A stretch of DNA of 32,741 bases from Elysia marginata (Eukaryota > Mollusca > Gastropoda > Plakobranchidae): NCBI GenBank assembly GCA_019649035.1, contig BMAT01008736.1, positions 75,355 to 108,095 of the forward strand, given 5' to 3'. This document shows positions 1-10,683 of this stretch, one piece after another. A program made the translations under genes and the position numbers. The notes under the pieces are model-generated. The model saw only the letters and a program-made list of their open reading frames with translations, was not told the DNA's origin and did no database searches. Within the stretch, counting starts at the first letter, position 1, and every line of letters starts with the position of its first letter.

Positions 1-24
1 ACTACTACTACTACTACTACTACT
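1..24. repeat. (ACT)8 microsatellite cut by the window edge
   Basis: Eight perfect ACT units at the very start of the window; the array probably continues to the left. Confidence 0.95.
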
Positions 25-1145
25 TCCAAAGTCTAACCGTAGTCATCGTCATCATTAAAATCGACAAAGTCATTATTATCTTTGTCATCATGTCTTTCAT
101 TTTCCATGCACCTTGAAGACCATTGTGTACAGTTCTGATACTGGCGATGTCACTATATTTTAGCTGCGCAATTATATTTTCTTGCTTCTCTCTATCAGTC
201 TATCTCTCTCCCCTTAGTGCAGCCAATCTAGTAGTCCAAACCTTACTCCTGAACAGTCGGCCCTTTTCTTAGTGCATAGACTTGGTGCAAGCCTCCTCGG
301 CGACTTAACACGAACATTTCAATTTAATGGTAAGAAAGATTATGGAAAAAAACAACAACAAATAACACTGTCATTTGATTTGAGACTTTACTTTTAATTA
401 ATATAGGAGTACAATATCTTAAGCACGAGACAGTATGCAGACCATATTGCTTTAAAACCTAACCATTTTAATACTGTACTTAAAAGAATGTTTCTTTATG
501 AAAAATCAAAGAACCATGAAAACCTTGACATGGACTGATAATGTTGACGGGCCATTGACGAAGACACCAGGGGGTGAACAGTTTTGCATGTGAAATGCTT
601 AGGGACTGTCACGGTCTGTTTCAATCTAGAAAATATTTCCCCATGTCCGACTGACAGCAGGAGAGACATGATCTTTTCGTGCATAAATTTACATTTTTAA
701 CGACGTCTTTGCAAACGACAACCATAATCGAGAACACATTAAAGAGGGATGTCAATTCGGTTTTAGAGTTAGGGGACGTTGGATAGCCTTGGTGCAGTGG
801 CACTGCACACAAACAAAGGAGAAAAGCTCCATTGTTTTACATCTCGTTTTTTCATTGCTTTAAAAACAAAACGGCAACAATCTGGCAATGAAAACCAACC
901 AATGTTTATTTTATTTAATCATTTTTAAAATTAATCGAGACTGTTAGGGTCTATATTTTAAAAAACAACGAATTCAAAGTAATAAAAATATTCATTTGGG
1001 GTTCTTGGCTTTACACTTCTCTGATATCTTTTGTCTTCGTCCCTACCTTTAGTATCTTTCTCGCTTTCTTCATCGCCAATCATTAATTTCGCTTGCAAAT
1101 GTATTTCGCGAAAGTTTTATTTTATGGATCGTCGGACATTCGACC
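25..1145. other. Non-coding AT-rich stretch
   Basis: No conserved protein frame or RNA gene recognised. Open frames on the minus strand (about 496-812) are short and show no family signature. Confidence 0.6.
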
Positions 1146-1314
1146 ATGATAATGAAATTATAATAATAACAATAAATAATAACAATAACAACAACAATAA
1201 AAATGATAATAGTGAGGAAAATAATAATAATAGTAATAATAATAATAATGATGATGATGATGATGATGATGAGGATGATGATGATAATAATAATAACAAC
1301 AACAAAAATAATAA
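1146..1314 (+). repeat. Compound trinucleotide microsatellite (AAT/AAC with a GAT core)
   Basis: Plus strand runs from imperfect AAT/AAC into a GAT array (about 1249-1285, one GAG interruption) and back to AAT/AAC. It creates a false 111-aa plus-strand frame of Asn and Asp runs and minus-strand runs of Ile, Ser/Leu, His or Tyr. I do not call a gene. Confidence 0.95.
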
Positions 1315-1828
1315 ACCAAAGCAAACATGTTTTTTCCCGCCGCTGCAAAGGACAGAACCTTGGTAGGCCTCGAGTACAAAAAAAAAAAAACTTTGTGGTG
1401 ATGTATGTAAGATGGCAATGCTAAAAATCGAAAAGCTCAAATTTTTTAAATTAAAAATTTTGCTTTGTTTTTGTTCATCTGTTTATATTTTAATTATCGT
1501 AAAATGCCTAGATATGTTTCTTTTGCGCCATTGACCTGTATAAAAAAATCACATTTAAAATAAAACTTGAACCTGTTTGATTTCGTTCCAAAATGGAGAG
1601 GCGTAAATGCCTATATTTCTTTTATTTTAACTAACTGGCTATTGGGTGAATTTTCACTGGTCCGACAGCTGTGTATTCTTAAACAGTTAACAACTTTTGA
1701 TTGAGTACTTTTTCTCCACGCAGATATAATGCTTTGATGGTCGTGCGTGTTAGTATCAGGATTGGGATTAGCCATTATCTAAAATGGCTGAAAGCATGGG
1801 CGGAAGCCCTATCTAAGAGGGCCGAAAG
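1315..1828. other. Non-coding stretch with an A13 run and a 34-bp-spaced direct repeat
   Basis: Contains an A13 run (about 1378-1390) and a degenerate 20-bp direct repeat (TATCTAAAATGGCTGAAAGC at 1776 and TATCTAAGAGGGCCGAAAGC at 1810). The first copy overlaps a small inverted repeat, AGCCATT...AATGGCT. No gene recognised. Confidence 0.6.
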
Positions 1829-2162
1829 CTACGTTTTAAAAAAAAGAAAACAATAAAAATAAGGGCTTAGTTGGTGTTTATACTCCCATCTTCTAAGAAC
1901 ATTTAAGCTGAAAATTCCCAGTGGTATTGTCACTAGTAATCGCAAGTCTTCTGCTTCAGAGTCTTCAAAACGCATCTCTAGCACAGGGCATCGACCTACT
2001 TTACTAAGCCAAACTGGCAAGATCACCGCGAAATCGGATAATGTATTGATCGGATCTTCAGGTAGCATAAAGTCATCGAAGCGAGAAATCCACCCAAACA
2101 ACTTAAAACGTTTGAATGATTGCTCTAACCTTGAAGTTCAAGGCTATCTGACGGGACGTTGA
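1829..2162. other. Segment open on both strands, unidentified
   Basis: The plus strand is open from 1863 to a TGA at 2160-2162 (99 codons, no clear start, Ser/Lys-rich). The minus strand is open over 1829-2101 (90 aa with Met). Base composition is more balanced and CpG-richer than the flanks, and the frames are not repeat-driven. I recognise no domain. It could be an old mobile-element or pseudogene fragment, an exon, or chance. Confidence 0.2.
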
Positions 2163-3768
2163 TCATTATTTAGCTCTTTGGTTGTTAAAACTTATCAGGA
2201 ACTTTTGAGCCTCGCCGGCAACTAAGAAGATTGAAACCAAAGGCAAACAGTATTATGAGCCAGCCGAAGATTGACTTGCTGACGTAAATAGGTTGCTCGC
2301 ATTAAGTCGTGACTGCCAGCACATATTCTTCATGTGTGTTAAACAGAGCGAAATATAAGTATGTAATCCTTGGATAGTCAACAACTGAACAATCTTGATC
2401 TTGTCGACTGAATGCAGTGAAGTTAAGACAGGATTTAATCTTTTTATCCTGACCTCACAATGCACTCAAGGACAGTCGTACCAAAACTCTCCCCCCCCCC
2501 CTCTGTCCGATCCTGCATGTGCTCCTTTATCTTTAAAACGCCTTCTAAAACACAAGAAAAAAAAACGATGTGAAGTGAAAAATTCTTCTAAACTGTAATA
2601 GAGGTACTCCATGAACCCAATGTTGGTATTATTGACACCAAAAGGAAGGGAAGTGTTTTTTTAAATTAAATTTTGACTAGGTTTTATGACCATTGACCAT
2701 TGGGATTTCCAAGCAAAAACAACAGATGCAAAACAAAAGCCTGATTGAAAAAGATGTTCGATTGCTGCTTCAAGATTTCCAAAAGCTTCCATAAAAATAA
2801 ACATTCATAGTAAAAATTTGGGCTGACGTATTCAATCATATTTATACCATTGGAGCACAGAACCTGTTCGCATCTTTTGCGCTACTGTTGAGAGATTAAT
2901 TAAGACAGATATTATATCGCTCAAACATTGGTGTCGATAGCACATACTGTGAAATATTGAAATCTTGATTATTTGTAGTGGTTTCGACTTGTTTATCAAA
3001 CAGGATCGGGAGAATCTTGTGAAATGATTGGATTAAAATTTGAAACTTGTTGGCGTTTGAGTAAAAATATCACGTTTACTGTGGTCAACACATTAATACC
3101 TTTACTTGCTTCTACCTTACTTTCCTGACTGTTTTATCAAGAAAGCAAGACACCTATTTTTCTTTTTTATTAACATATTACCCCTGTTATGCATACTTTA
3201 ACAGGCCCTTTTCATCTTTTGACCACCGTCCATGCTTTTGTGCTCTTCTGACTCGTTGTATGCGTCTAACTATCTATCTGTATGCCCCTCTCTCTACCCC
3301 CACTCTCTATGTCTGTGCACCTCTTTCTATTTCATACTCCCTAGAATTCAGCGTTAACAACTCTAACAATGTTCATCTGTTTACTGCACTTTAAAAACAA
3401 AACACAAAAAACCGTTCCAAACACCCCCAGCGCACCCTTACTGCAAATGTAACAATCAAGAAGCTTGGTGAAGAACAGGTTTTATGAAAAAAAAAAGAAA
3501 TCTATGAGAAATCACTCGTCTTTTCGAAAAAGAGAACAGAGAACAGAGGGGAAGGGGGGAACAGGAAGGTTGAAAACCTTGCTAGAGAACAGTTCCTCTA
3601 TGTTGGCTCTTTCTGAAGCTTGTTTCCTTTCCCCTGGCAATGCCATTATCTCGATTTCTCGACTTTGTAACATCCCCAGGTAAAGTTTGCCTTCACCTTT
3701 CTCTTTCCAGGTCTCATCCTGACCTTGAGGTATGAATGTTGAACGAAAAAAAGAAGTAGATAAAAATT
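2163..3768. other. Non-coding AT-rich stretch
   Basis: Includes a C11 run at 2491-2501 and a pyrimidine-rich patch near 3240-3330. No convincing coding or RNA feature. Confidence 0.6.

Positions 3769-3811
<43 letters not shown>
3769..3811. repeat. (GA)21 microsatellite
   Basis: Uninterrupted GA dinucleotides; the minus-strand Ser-Leu open frame across it is an artefact. Confidence 0.95.
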
Positions 3812-3815
<4 letters not shown>

Positions 3816-6456
3816 ATAGTCAGCAGACGTAATAATACAGTTTCATAGAAACATGGATGCAAAGATAAATCCAGTTGTATATAATTAGAGGGATGAGAAG
3901 AGAATTGAAGAAGAGGGAAAAAAAGAGTGTTTAAGGAGCCGTTGTAAATGGAGAAAAGTTAAGAGCCCACAAGAGATTTGCATGCAGACTGAAACGCATT
4001 TCTTTGAAGATGTTACAAGTAGGAAATCGAATTCATAATACATAAGTGACGAGGAACAAATTTAGAAACACTATTAGTCTCCGTTTGGAAATGGAGTGCA
4101 TTTGTGTTTCAAGGGGGTGGGGGCGTTATTGGCAGTTGATTACTGTTCACAGCTCGTATTATTATGTTTGATAGGTTTTTGTTTTTGTACTTAACATCAC
4201 ATCTGTTTTTTTACTAGCTAAGCAGCCCAGCTTTCATTGAGTCTACTAACCCAAAGCAGACTTGCTGGCACCCACCATACCGAGAATAAAATGAAATTTG
4301 AAAACAACAAAAAGCCTTCGCTCTGGCCTCGGAGAGTGAGAACAGATTCAACGACCAAGCTGGAATGGGCCAGTACAGATTATGCAAACTGAGTATATCG
4401 AAGGTATGATTTATCAGCTACACAAACGCAAGAAACAAAATCTAGACTGGGTGAAACATTTCGATCTTAAATCTAAATATTGTACACATCTGTAAGTTTC
4501 TGAACAGTCAATGGAGGTTTTGAACAGAAGGCGAGAGAACACCGTACCCTTCTTTGACATATTCCCATTCCTCTTTACCACCGCAGCCCCACGGGTGCGA
4601 TTTGAGTCACAGGCGAGCTATTTGAAAACCGTGCCAACATCTAAATTTGGCTCTTCCTATTTTGGGTTGCGGTCTCGTGCCAACAATCATTGAAGGTAGA
4701 TGTGGGTTGCTAGTAAGTGTTCGTGGGGCGGAAAAGGAGAAGGGTCGGACAGAAAGGTAAAAAACTCATCTTGGTTTCCCTTGAATCGCACTCCAAACAT
4801 ATCAATGCTCCCCTACTCCTCCTCCGAAGCCCTATCACCCTCTTTCCCCAACTCACTTTTATAGACTCTCTCTCTCTCTCACTCTCTGTCTCTCTCTCTC
4901 TGTTGATCTTCTCTTGCTTTTTTCCAGGCAAATTCTGCATCGGTTTTGGTGCAGGAAGGGATAGATTTCAGAACTGGGCTGGGATGTGATGTAACCAAGG
5001 TAAACAGGTTCTAGGGAAAATTCTAACAAGGCAACCCAGCTGAAGAAATAAGCGAGATGAGATGGAGAGACAAGTGAGGGGTAACACCGTAGGGAATGAA
5101 GGGTTGGTATTATTTAGGGTGGTTTTACACAAGATTTAGGGATCGACAGTATGGTTGCACAAGGCTTGGTTTATTAGTCAAGTGTTTGTTTCATCTGCGA
5201 GGAAGTTGAGATAAATTTTTAGAACTGAATTAAAAAAAATGGTTCCGCTGTTGCTCAGCAAGGAGCGTGCATCCTGTAGCGACTTCCTGAAACAATACTT
5301 TTGTTTTTCTTTTATGCCTACCAGAAATATCGAGTCCAACGAATATGTTACTGCGTGTGCAAGACAAGGCTGTCTTCGAGTGTGTTTCTCGTCTTCAGCG
5401 CAGCTCCTGTTTGTTTTCTTACTGATCACTGAGCCACCAAAACAGTAAGAATACCGAAGAAATAATGCCAAATATATAAGAGAAACAAGGGACAAAGCCT
5501 AGTAGCTTTACAACTGTTGAAATGGAAATTGAAGTACACGAAATAAGCCTGTTCATAAGCCAAGTTTTTAATCGAGCCATTTTTTAAATTTGTGAGCCTA
5601 CTTCGAAAACCAATCTTGATTGTAAACAACATCCCAAAACATAAAACCTTTCTTATTGTCAATAGCTTAATTTATATTTAAAAAAGTGCTCAGACGATAT
5701 GACTATCAGCAAAATGAGCTCCCAGAAAATGTCTGTTTTCGCCATAGGTACAACTTTTCTTTTCACTCTTTTCTTCATTTTTTTAGGTTTATCTTTCGAA
5801 GCCTAATTTATGTTGGGCGTAGACTATTTAAAAAAAATGGCAAGCTTTAAGTTGTCTTTCTACCCAAAACAACTAAGCTTGGACACGCAATGAATTACGC
5901 CCTCTATACAAAATTAGTTGCGGGGGTAACGTCAACGTGTAGGCAGTCTCGGGTTTTTCCACAACGGGCGTGGTTCAATTTATGTATGCAATGTCATTAT
6001 CGTTTAAGCAGAACAATCCTTGGCCAAACTGCATTAGCCAAGCCAGCGAAGCATCATGTTTGATGACACAAGGTTCAAAAGTAAAGAACCAAGAGAATTC
6101 ATTCGGCTAAGGAATTTTTAAACAAAGATGTCAAGGAATGTTTACACAGAGACGTCCAACAGGAAAAAAAAATTTTTTTTTAATAAAAATAGAATAATGT
6201 CGGCGGCTACTGATCACAGACAAGATCTCATATGGACTGTTCGGCGTTCGCTTCGATGACACTGTTAAGTTCAATTCCTCGAGACGGTTGGAATGTGATT
6301 TTCTTTTTTATCTTAGCATAATACTGAGTATGCAACTGTTAAAACTAAGTCTTTGGTAATAAAAAGAACAACAACAAAAACCACAAACAAACAAACTTTT
6401 ATTTCCAACGAAATTCTATTTTTTTTAAAGTAAAGCTCATGGCTATACAATTTTTT
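3812..6456. other. Non-coding stretch with a short (CT)n array
   Basis: AT-rich, with an interrupted CT array at about 4865-4901. It also holds a low-significance run of short open frames near 5178-5662 with no family signature. No gene recognised. Confidence 0.55.
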
Positions 6457-6517
6457 TTAAAGCCTGACCAAATAGAATTTAACATTTCTTAATTTCAAAT
6501 TCAATGTCACAGAATAC

Positions 6518-6679
6518 CTGACATTACAATTTAAGGGCCCATAAAGCCCAAACAGGTTAAACGATTGAGAGCAATCTTTTATAGTGTTTGGGTGACACTG
6601 GTCTCCTCTGACCACTGCATCTATTAGCTCTGGTGTACGATTTAAAGAAGGAAGAGGTGCGCCTATGGCTGGTGGGATC
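6518..6679 (-). CDS. Candidate exon, unidentified (weak)
   Basis: Within a 123-aa minus-strand open frame (6457-6828), the segment 6679 to 6518 is preceded by a good acceptor (CTAAAT then TTATTATTTTCCAG) and followed by CAG|GTATTC. It is 162 nt, an exact multiple of three and symmetric in phase. The translation (IPPAIGAPLPSLNRTPELID, continuing through VVRGDQCHP) has balanced composition and is not repeat-derived. It lies on the same strand as MEF2, about 10.8 kb downstream of exon 2. It does not resemble the conserved MEF2 segment after residue 86, and I recognise no domain. It may be a cassette exon, an exon of another gene, a mobile-element relic or chance. Confidence 0.18.
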
Positions 6680-6829
6680 CTGGAAAATAATAATTTAGAA
6701 TAGTGATTGTCATGAGTCGAATCTGCTATTTCTATGACGGAGGACAGAGCCTTGGATTGTTGTAGATCTGCCATAGGTTTCCGACAAAGACAGTCTCTTT
6801 TGTCACCAACTGAAGAAGCCGGCTTCAAT

Positions 6830-7531
6830 CATTTCTTGATGTCAACTTTTGTCAAAGTCTTTGATTAAACTGATTCGCACACATTCACCTGCATTCATGC
6901 ATTCTATCTTACTCTCTTACCTTTTTCTTTATCTCTCCAAAGTCCGAAGTAAAAAAAAAAAAACGTGGCTGGAAAGTGTATTCCGAGCCACTAGATTTTG
7001 AGTAGGATAAGAATACAGAATGGTTTAAAAAGGATTTGAAAACTATGGGCGGTAGTTCAATGCCATGAAGGCCTCCAGGATAGTGTTGGTTCGGTGAAAG
7101 AATAAACAAAGCTCCAGTACAAAGTAAACTGTAAAAACATTTAAGGGCAAGGTACAGCGAACTGAGTAAAAAGACAGCAGGTGTGGTAAGGGCGAATTTT
7201 ACCTGTCACATCGCCCATGACGACATGTTCCACTGTTGACGCAAGAGGTGCGGCTTGGCTTGTCGGGTAGGTCGTGACGCCAACATAGATTTTCTTTTTA
7301 ACTTTTTATCTTCCACATTTTCTAACAAATGATGCAAAAGCAGTTGAAAGACATATCTAAAGAATGTCTAATTTCTATTATTGTTTGCATTATCTTAAAC
7401 AAAACTGAAGAAAAATGCATCTTTTCAATCTTACCCTGAATTTTTAAAGTGATGAGCAATTTCACAATCTCAATTTTAACCTTTTAAGTTTTTGTTTCCA
7501 TATCTACCCTCAATCATGTCTTCATATTAAT
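6830..7531. other. Non-coding AT-rich stretch
   Basis: Contains a 12-A run near 6951-6963. No coding or RNA feature recognised. Confidence 0.6.
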
Positions 7532-8105
7532 CAATCTATCTATCTATCTATCTGTCTGTCTGTCTGTATGTCTATCTAACTATCTATCTGTCCATCTACC
7601 GATATATCTGTATATCCATCCATCTATTTATTCATAAAAGTACAAATAATAAAAGTGCCCAACATGTTTTTTACAAGGAAAAATTTATATGGTACTGCGG
7701 AAAATTTACTTCCAAGAAGTAAATAATATGAGTGAATTCTATTATAATCATACTGTCTGTCTCTCTGTTTGTCTGTCGGTCTACCTGTCTGTCTGTCGGT
7801 CTATCTATCTGTCTGTCAGGTCTATCTGTCTGTCTGTATGTATGCACGTGTATGTGTCTGTGTGTGTGTCTCTCTTTCTCTCTCTCTCTCTGTATACTAG
7901 TGTTAGGATACAGTTTTTGTACAAAGGAAGAGAGTGCTCAACACATGTATAGCGACATGTAGGTAAAAACCTAGATTTTTATACATACTTACATATCCAT
8001 CCATCCACCCACCCATCCATCCATCTATCTATCTGACTGTCCGTCCGTTCGTCTGTCTGTCTGTCTGTCTGTCTGTCTGGCTGTCTATTTTTCTACCTAT
8101 CTATC
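7532..8105 (+). repeat. Three blocks of (TCTA/TCTG/TCCA)n tetranucleotide microsatellite
   Basis: Tetranucleotide blocks at about 7532-7630, 7756-7890 (passing into TG and TC dinucleotides) and 7994-8105 (CCAT/CCAC, then CTGT, then CTAT). The two unique spacers share a degenerate motif, GTACAAA...GTGCYCAAC, at 7640 and 7919, which suggests local duplication. Plus-strand Leu-Ser-Val-Cys open frames are artefacts. Confidence 0.9.
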
Positions 8106-8110
8106 TTCAT

Positions 8111-8809
8111 ATATAATATTCAACTACCTACCTGTCTATTTGCGTATCTCTCCCTTTGTCTGCCTGGTGTACATATCTCGAGATCTTTAAGTCTGCCCAC
8201 TCTTATAGCTGACATGAAATCCCCCCCTTTACACACCCTCCCCCCTCCCTCCTCTATTACAACCCTGCTTAACATCGCAAGGTTTCTATGAATTTGGTTT
8301 CGACTTCCTCGCTCCCCACTAGTCTGCTTTTTTCAAACTCCTGTGTTACTCTTAGGTTGAACATCGATCCGGGGTTACTTTATTCCACTGAGGCAAAATC
8401 AATGAAAACATAACGCACTGCTGAAAAATCCAAAAACACTCTCTGCAGACAGCGTTAAAGCTAAAACAGTTAAACACTATAGGCCCTATGCATTGCACTA
8501 TGTAAAATTTGGCTGGTGCAGTTACTAATTCATCCGAGCATTACAATTTCGCATACAACGGATCGAGTTAACAGCAGCAGTGGCTCTGAATGGCTAGAGT
8601 TGCTCGTTTCTCGGACAAAACAGGCCATGGACAAAGCCTTACTAAATTGGTTAATCGATGTAATTGACTTAGGCGTGTAGCGGCATTGATTCTCGCCAGA
8701 ACTAAGCAAAGCCTGAACACCGATACAAGTGGTTTGGACCGGATATGACGTATGTGCGAGCTGTGTACTTCATGGAACGATCGTTCCTCTTACATAATTA
8801 CCAGATTGA
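8111..8809. other. Non-coding stretch with C-runs
   Basis: C-runs at 8221-8249 make the minus strand G-rich (near-quadruplex, with one loop of 8 nt). No gene recognised. Confidence 0.55.
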
Positions 8810-9180
8810 GAGGAGGAAGGTATATAGGGAAGCGCTAAGATGGATGGCGAAAGAAAAAAGTCGTGAGATGGGATTCAAAGCCGATAAACAAGGTGAAGAA
8901 GTGGGAAAATGAAAAGAAAGGGGTAAAAAATATAAATAGATAAGAAGAGAGGAAAATATAGAAGCAAAGAAATTCAGAAACAAAACAAAAAAAAAAGAAG
9001 AACGAAAGAAATATAAATGTAGGTCGAAGAAAGAATTGTACAAACTGAGTAGGTAAAAATGAGAACATAGACAAGGGAAAAACATATGGCGTGGTAGAAA
9101 TAGAATGGCATAAGAAAGAGAGTGTGAGACAGAGAGAGGCCACAAAATAAAATTTACTAGAGAGGCACAAGAAAAGTCAC
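8810..9180 (+). repeat. Purine-rich, low-complexity tract
   Basis: The plus strand is strongly A/G-biased without a fixed unit. Its complement gives minus-strand frames of Phe, Leu and Ser up to 115 aa, which look hydrophobic but follow the base bias. I do not call membrane proteins here. Confidence 0.7.
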
Positions 9181-10080
9181 TTTACTACAAAAAGTGTCAA
9201 ATGACGCTCAATGAAAGGACTTGCATTCATTTCCTCATGCGCAAAAGAATAATTGTTTCAACGCTATAAATCTAACCACAGACGATAAAAATATTAGAAT
9301 CTTTTATGCTGCCGAAATGTGGCCAGGGCGCGATGAACTTTTGGCTCGGTGAATAGTTGATCTTTTTTTCCTATTTATGCCATCGGTTCCCAGTTCTCAC
9401 TGAAAGCAAGCTACTGCGCTGCTAACAAGGCTGCTTCTCTCGTGCACACTGCACAAATCATACCATAGGTAGAACGCACAGTCACACACTCGCGCGCGTA
9501 ACCACAATCATAATCGGCTATTTTCGTCTGCGCCTTTTCTTAGCCCGGGTTAGATCTATATTGGTTCTTGCTGCTTCCCACTTGAAAGCCAGTCGCTATT
9601 TCCAGCGACAAGGCCAAGCTAATTTTACATCTCCGATTATAAATACACCGTGTGTGCCCGCCGACCTCGGTAAATTTCATGGTCGTTCGTACTACGAGTT
9701 TATTTCAGGCGACCCAAACAAAACAGTAGTCATGGAATGTCTGCATCTTAACTAGTTAAGAGTTTTGGTTTGTGAAAACGTCATTTTCTTTCCGACTTTT
9801 TTTTATCCAGTAAACATTACGTAATTCTGTTTCCCGAAACCCTTCTTGACGCAGAAAAGAATATAATAATTTCATTCATCATATTATTAAAGTACACAAT
9901 AGCGCACAAACAAACACTCCATAGAGTCTACTTATTGGTTCTATAAACAAACAATATTTCTTATCGCTGCTCTCACATTGTGGTTTATGATGACGAACTA
10001 ACTTTATTTATCACATGCTCTCTAGCTCCTTTTATACAAAAAATTTTAGAAAAAAAAATTATTGGTGTACTTCAAAAGGA
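9181..10080. other. Non-coding stretch
   Basis: A more GC-balanced patch at about 9540-9755 carries a 64-aa open frame with no recognised family. The rest is AT-rich. No RNA gene seen. Confidence 0.5.
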
Positions 10081-10114
10081 ACACGACGACGACAACAACA
10101 GCAAAAACAACAGA

Positions 10115-10152
<38 letters not shown>

Positions 10153-10154
10153 NN

Positions 10155-10186
<32 letters not shown>

Positions 10187-10378
10187 TAATAATGATAATG
10201 TCAAGAATAATGGTGATGATGATAATGATAATATCAAGAATAATGATGATGATGATGATGATGATAACAACAACAGCAGCAAAGAGAATAGTAAGTGTAA
10301 TAAGAGTAATCATAAAACTACTACTACTAAAAATAAAAATAACTAAAACAACAACAACAATAAAAATGATAATAATAA

Positions 10379-10413
<35 letters not shown>

Positions 10414-10440
10414 ATAGTAGTGATAGTAGTAAAGAAAACA
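10081..10440 (+). repeat. Compound trinucleotide microsatellite (AAC, AAT, GAT, TAG) with an NN ambiguity
   Basis: AAC/GAC, then (AAT)n interrupted by two N at 10153-10154, then GAT/AAT, AAC, ACT and TAG arrays (TAG run about 10379-10412). The same unit types in the same strand orientation occur at 1146-1314 and 28136-28480. The homopolymer open frames are artefacts. Confidence 0.95.
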
Positions 10441-10607
10441 AAAAAACACAGACAAGAATAATGAAAACGATGAAGGGAAAAGCAGATTTTGAAGTGAATA
10501 GAAAATTTTACCCCATCAATTTATCATGGCATCACCAGGCGTTCTTTGCCAGACGTTTTGAGGCAAAGACAAATGACGGAAAACACAAGGAGCGATAAAG
10601 AATTAAA

Positions 10608-10678
10608 ATAGATAGATAGATAGATAGATAAATAAATAGAGAGACATATAGATTAATAGATAGATACGGATAGACTGT
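10608..10678 (+). repeat. Imperfect (GATA)n microsatellite
   Basis: A short GATA run followed by degenerate AAATA, GAGA and GATA units. Confidence 0.85.
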
Positions 10679-10683
10679 AGTCT

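Noticed and set aside
1031..1440. Asn/Asp-rich 111-aa frame and its Ile, His/Tyr or Ser/Leu antisense frames
   Set aside because: Microsatellite artefact.
4864..4990. CT tract followed by a strong plus-strand acceptor-like TTTTTTCCAG at about 4928
   Set aside because: No matching donor or convincing coding sequence follows; CT microsatellites mimic polypyrimidine tracts.
8798..9170. Hydrophobic Phe/Leu/Ser frames that resemble membrane proteins
   Set aside because: Follow from the purine-rich complementary strand; no conserved motif or splice context.
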